Assembly (NCBI GenBank): GCA_038210415.1
Contig: JBBQWS010000047.1
Location: 1 to 26,270 of the forward strand
Source of the DNA: JBBQWS01 sp038210415
GTDB lineage: Bacteria > Actinomycetota > Actinomycetes > Prado026
Length of the DNA: 26,270 nt
Direction: 5' to 3'
The notes beneath the pieces were generated by a model. The model saw only the letters and a program-made list of their open reading frames with translations, ran no database searches and was not told where the DNA came from. Position 1 is the first letter of the stretch, and every line of letters starts with the position of its first letter. Positions 24,968 to 26,270 of the stretch are shown here, in pieces. The position numbers were made by a program, and so were the translations under genes.

Positions 24968-26270
24968 GGGTGACCTCCATGATCGTGTCGAGCAGGTCGA
25001 TGCCGTCGCGCTCGGCGCGGAGCGAGGCCTCGAGAACCCGCTTGTAGTCGCGGGGCATGATCTTGACGAAGCGCGTGAGCGCACGGTCCCAGCGGGCCAG
25101 CAAGTCGGCGGCTACGGCTGACTCGGTCTCCTCGTGGTGGCGTTGCACGATGGCGGCAAGGAAGTCCTCGTCGTCGCTGTCCAGTGCCTCGAGGTCGACC
25201 AGCTCACGGTTCACATGGCCCGCGTCGAGGTCCAGGACGTATGCGATGCCACCCGACATGCCGGCGGCGACGTTTCGCCCGGTACTCCCCAGGATGACAG
25301 CCCGGCCGCCGGTCATGTACTCGCAGGCGTGGTCGCCCACCCCTTCTACGACGGCCGTCGCGCCGGAGTTGCGGACGCAGAACCGTTCGCCGACGACACC
25401 GCGCAGGAACACCTCGCCGGCGGTCGCGCCGTACAGGATCACGTTGCCGGCGATGACGTTCTGCTCCGCGAGGAACCTCGCCGCGCGGTCCGGGCGGACG
25501 ACGACGCGCCCCCCGGACAGCCCCTTGCCGACGTAGTCGTTGGCGTCGCCCTCGAGCCGCAGCGTGATGCCGGACGGGAGGAACGCGCCGAAGGACTGCC
25601 CGGCCGAGCCGGTGAACGTGACGTCGATGGTGCCGTCGGCCAGGCCGGCGCCGCCATACCGACGGGTGAGCTCGGAGCCGAGCATCGTGCCGACGGTGCG
25701 GTTGACGTTGCGGATCGGCAGGCTCGCCCGCACCGGCTCGCCACGTTCGAGTGCGTCGGCGCAGACCGCGATCAGCTCGTGGTCGAGCGCTTTGTCGAGG
25801 CCGTGGTCCTGCACGGTCGTCCGTCGTCGGGGCGCCCCCGCGACCTCCGCAGGCATGAACAGGATGGGCGAGAGGTCAAGGCCGCGAGCCTTCCAGTGGT
25901 CGACGGCCGCCGTCGAGTCGAGCAGCTCGACCTGGCCGATGGCCTCGTCGAGGGTGCGCAGGCCGAGCGCCGCGAGGTGCTCGCGAACCTCCTCCGCGAT
26001 GTACTCGAAGAACGTCTCGACGAACGCGGGCGACCCGGTGAACTTGGCCCGCAGCTCGGGGTTCTGCGTGGCCACCCCCACCGGGCAGGTGTCGAGGTGG
26101 CAGACCCGCATCATCACGCAGCCCATCACGACGAGCGGCGCGGTGGCGAAGCCGTACTCCTCGGCGCCCAGCAGAGCCGCGATGACGACGTCGCGTCCGG
26201 TCTTGAGCTGGCCGTCGGTCTGCACGGTGATGCGGTCGCGCAACCCGTTGAGCAGCAACGTCTGCTGGGT
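24960..26270 (-). CDS. gltB: Glutamate synthase large (alpha) subunit, C-terminal part (5' end beyond window)
   Basis: Only the last 436 residues, roughly 30% of a normal 1500-residue protein, lie in the window; the frame is open through base 26270. Visible is the end of the FMN-binding synthase domain (TLLLNGLRDRITVQTDG, LKTGRDVVIAALLGAEEYG), then the 3Fe-4S ligands in MGCVMMRVCHLDTCPVGVA. After it comes the GXGXG beta-helix domain, with repeated turns such as GNVILYGATAGEVFLRG and ACEYMTGGRAVILGSTGRN. Active GltB also carries an N-terminal glutaminase domain, not visible here. It overlaps gltD by 8 bases, forming the usual gltBD pair. Confidence 0.96.
   Translation of the reverse strand, partial: TQQTLLLNGLRDRITVQTDGQLKTGRDVVIAALLGAEEYGFATAPLVVMGCVMMRVCHLDTCPVGVATQNPELRAKFTGSPAFVETFFEYIAEEVREHLAALGLRTLDEAIGQVELLDSTAAVDHWKARGLDLSPILFMPAEVAGAPRRRTTVQDHGLDKALDHELIAVCADALERGEPVRASLPIRNVNRTVGTMLGSELTRRYGGAGLADGTIDVTFTGSAGQSFGAFLPSGITLRLEGDANDYVGKGLSGGRVVVRPDRAARFLAEQNVIAGNVILYGATAGEVFLRGVVGERFCVRNSGATAVVEGVGDHACEYMTGGRAVILGSTGRNVAAGMSGGIAYVLDLDAGHVNRELVDLEALDSDDEDFLAAIVQRHHEETESAVAADLLARWDRALTRFVKIMPRDYKRVLEASLRAERDGIDLLDTIMEVTRG

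Overview
The window is a very high-GC chromosomal segment whose gene content and order are those of an actinobacterium. The run pyrR-pyrB-pyrC-(small membrane protein)-carA-carB-pyrK-pyrD-pyrF-mihF-gmk-rpoZ-coaBC-metK-priA-def-fmt-rsmB is the conserved actinobacterial pyrimidine/translation locus, as I recall it from Streptomyces and Mycobacterium. A BldD homologue next to pyrR points to a morphologically complex or BldD-bearing lineage. A class 1B dihydroorotate dehydrogenase (PyrD plus PyrK) argues against Streptomyces itself. A Nocardioides- or Kineosporia-like actinomycete is my best guess, but the family cannot be fixed from this window.

Layout. (1) 1-6788, minus strand: rsmB (3' end cut by the window edge), fmt, def, a HAD hydrolase, priA and metK; these cover tRNA/rRNA modification, N-formyl-Met handling, replication restart and SAM supply. 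(2) 6789-7911: a divergent, repeat-rich intergenic region, then the only plus-strand gene in the first 21 kb, an AbiEi-like winged-helix plus DUF559 nuclease-fold protein that overlaps coaBC tail to tail. (3) 7904-10371, minus: coaBC, rpoZ, gmk and mihF. (4) 10426-21064, minus: an almost gapless nine-gene block (pyrF, pyrD, pyrK, carB, carA, membrane protein, pyrC, pyrB, pyrR) in which every junction is an overlap or an abutment. With PyrE, which is not in this window, it would supply UMP synthesis from glutamine, bicarbonate and aspartate. (5) 21065-21286: a shared divergent control region with a PyrR-type RNA hairpin on the pyr side and a promoter with a BldD-box-like operator on the other. 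(6) 21287-21781, plus: bldD. (7) 21782-22041: a gap between convergent genes holding a long inverted repeat. (8) 22042-26270, minus: pyruvate kinase, then gltD and the 3' part of gltB (glutamate synthase).

The pyr block draws nitrogen from glutamine (CarA), and the gltBD genes nearby make glutamate from glutamine and 2-oxoglutarate. Regulation looks layered. PyrR probably represses translation by hiding its own ribosome binding site. BldD probably controls its own promoter. metK has a separate divergent promoter region with an unexplained octamer and inverted-repeat arrangement.

No RNA genes, CRISPR arrays or intact insertion sequences were seen. No stretch longer than 300 bases lacks a gene; the three largest gaps (259, 222 and 260 bp) are described as regulatory or repeat features. 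Most of the window is conserved core. The parts most likely to be new are the 27-bp inverted repeat between bldD and pyk, the repeat array upstream of metK, and the orphan AbiEi/DUF559 gene.
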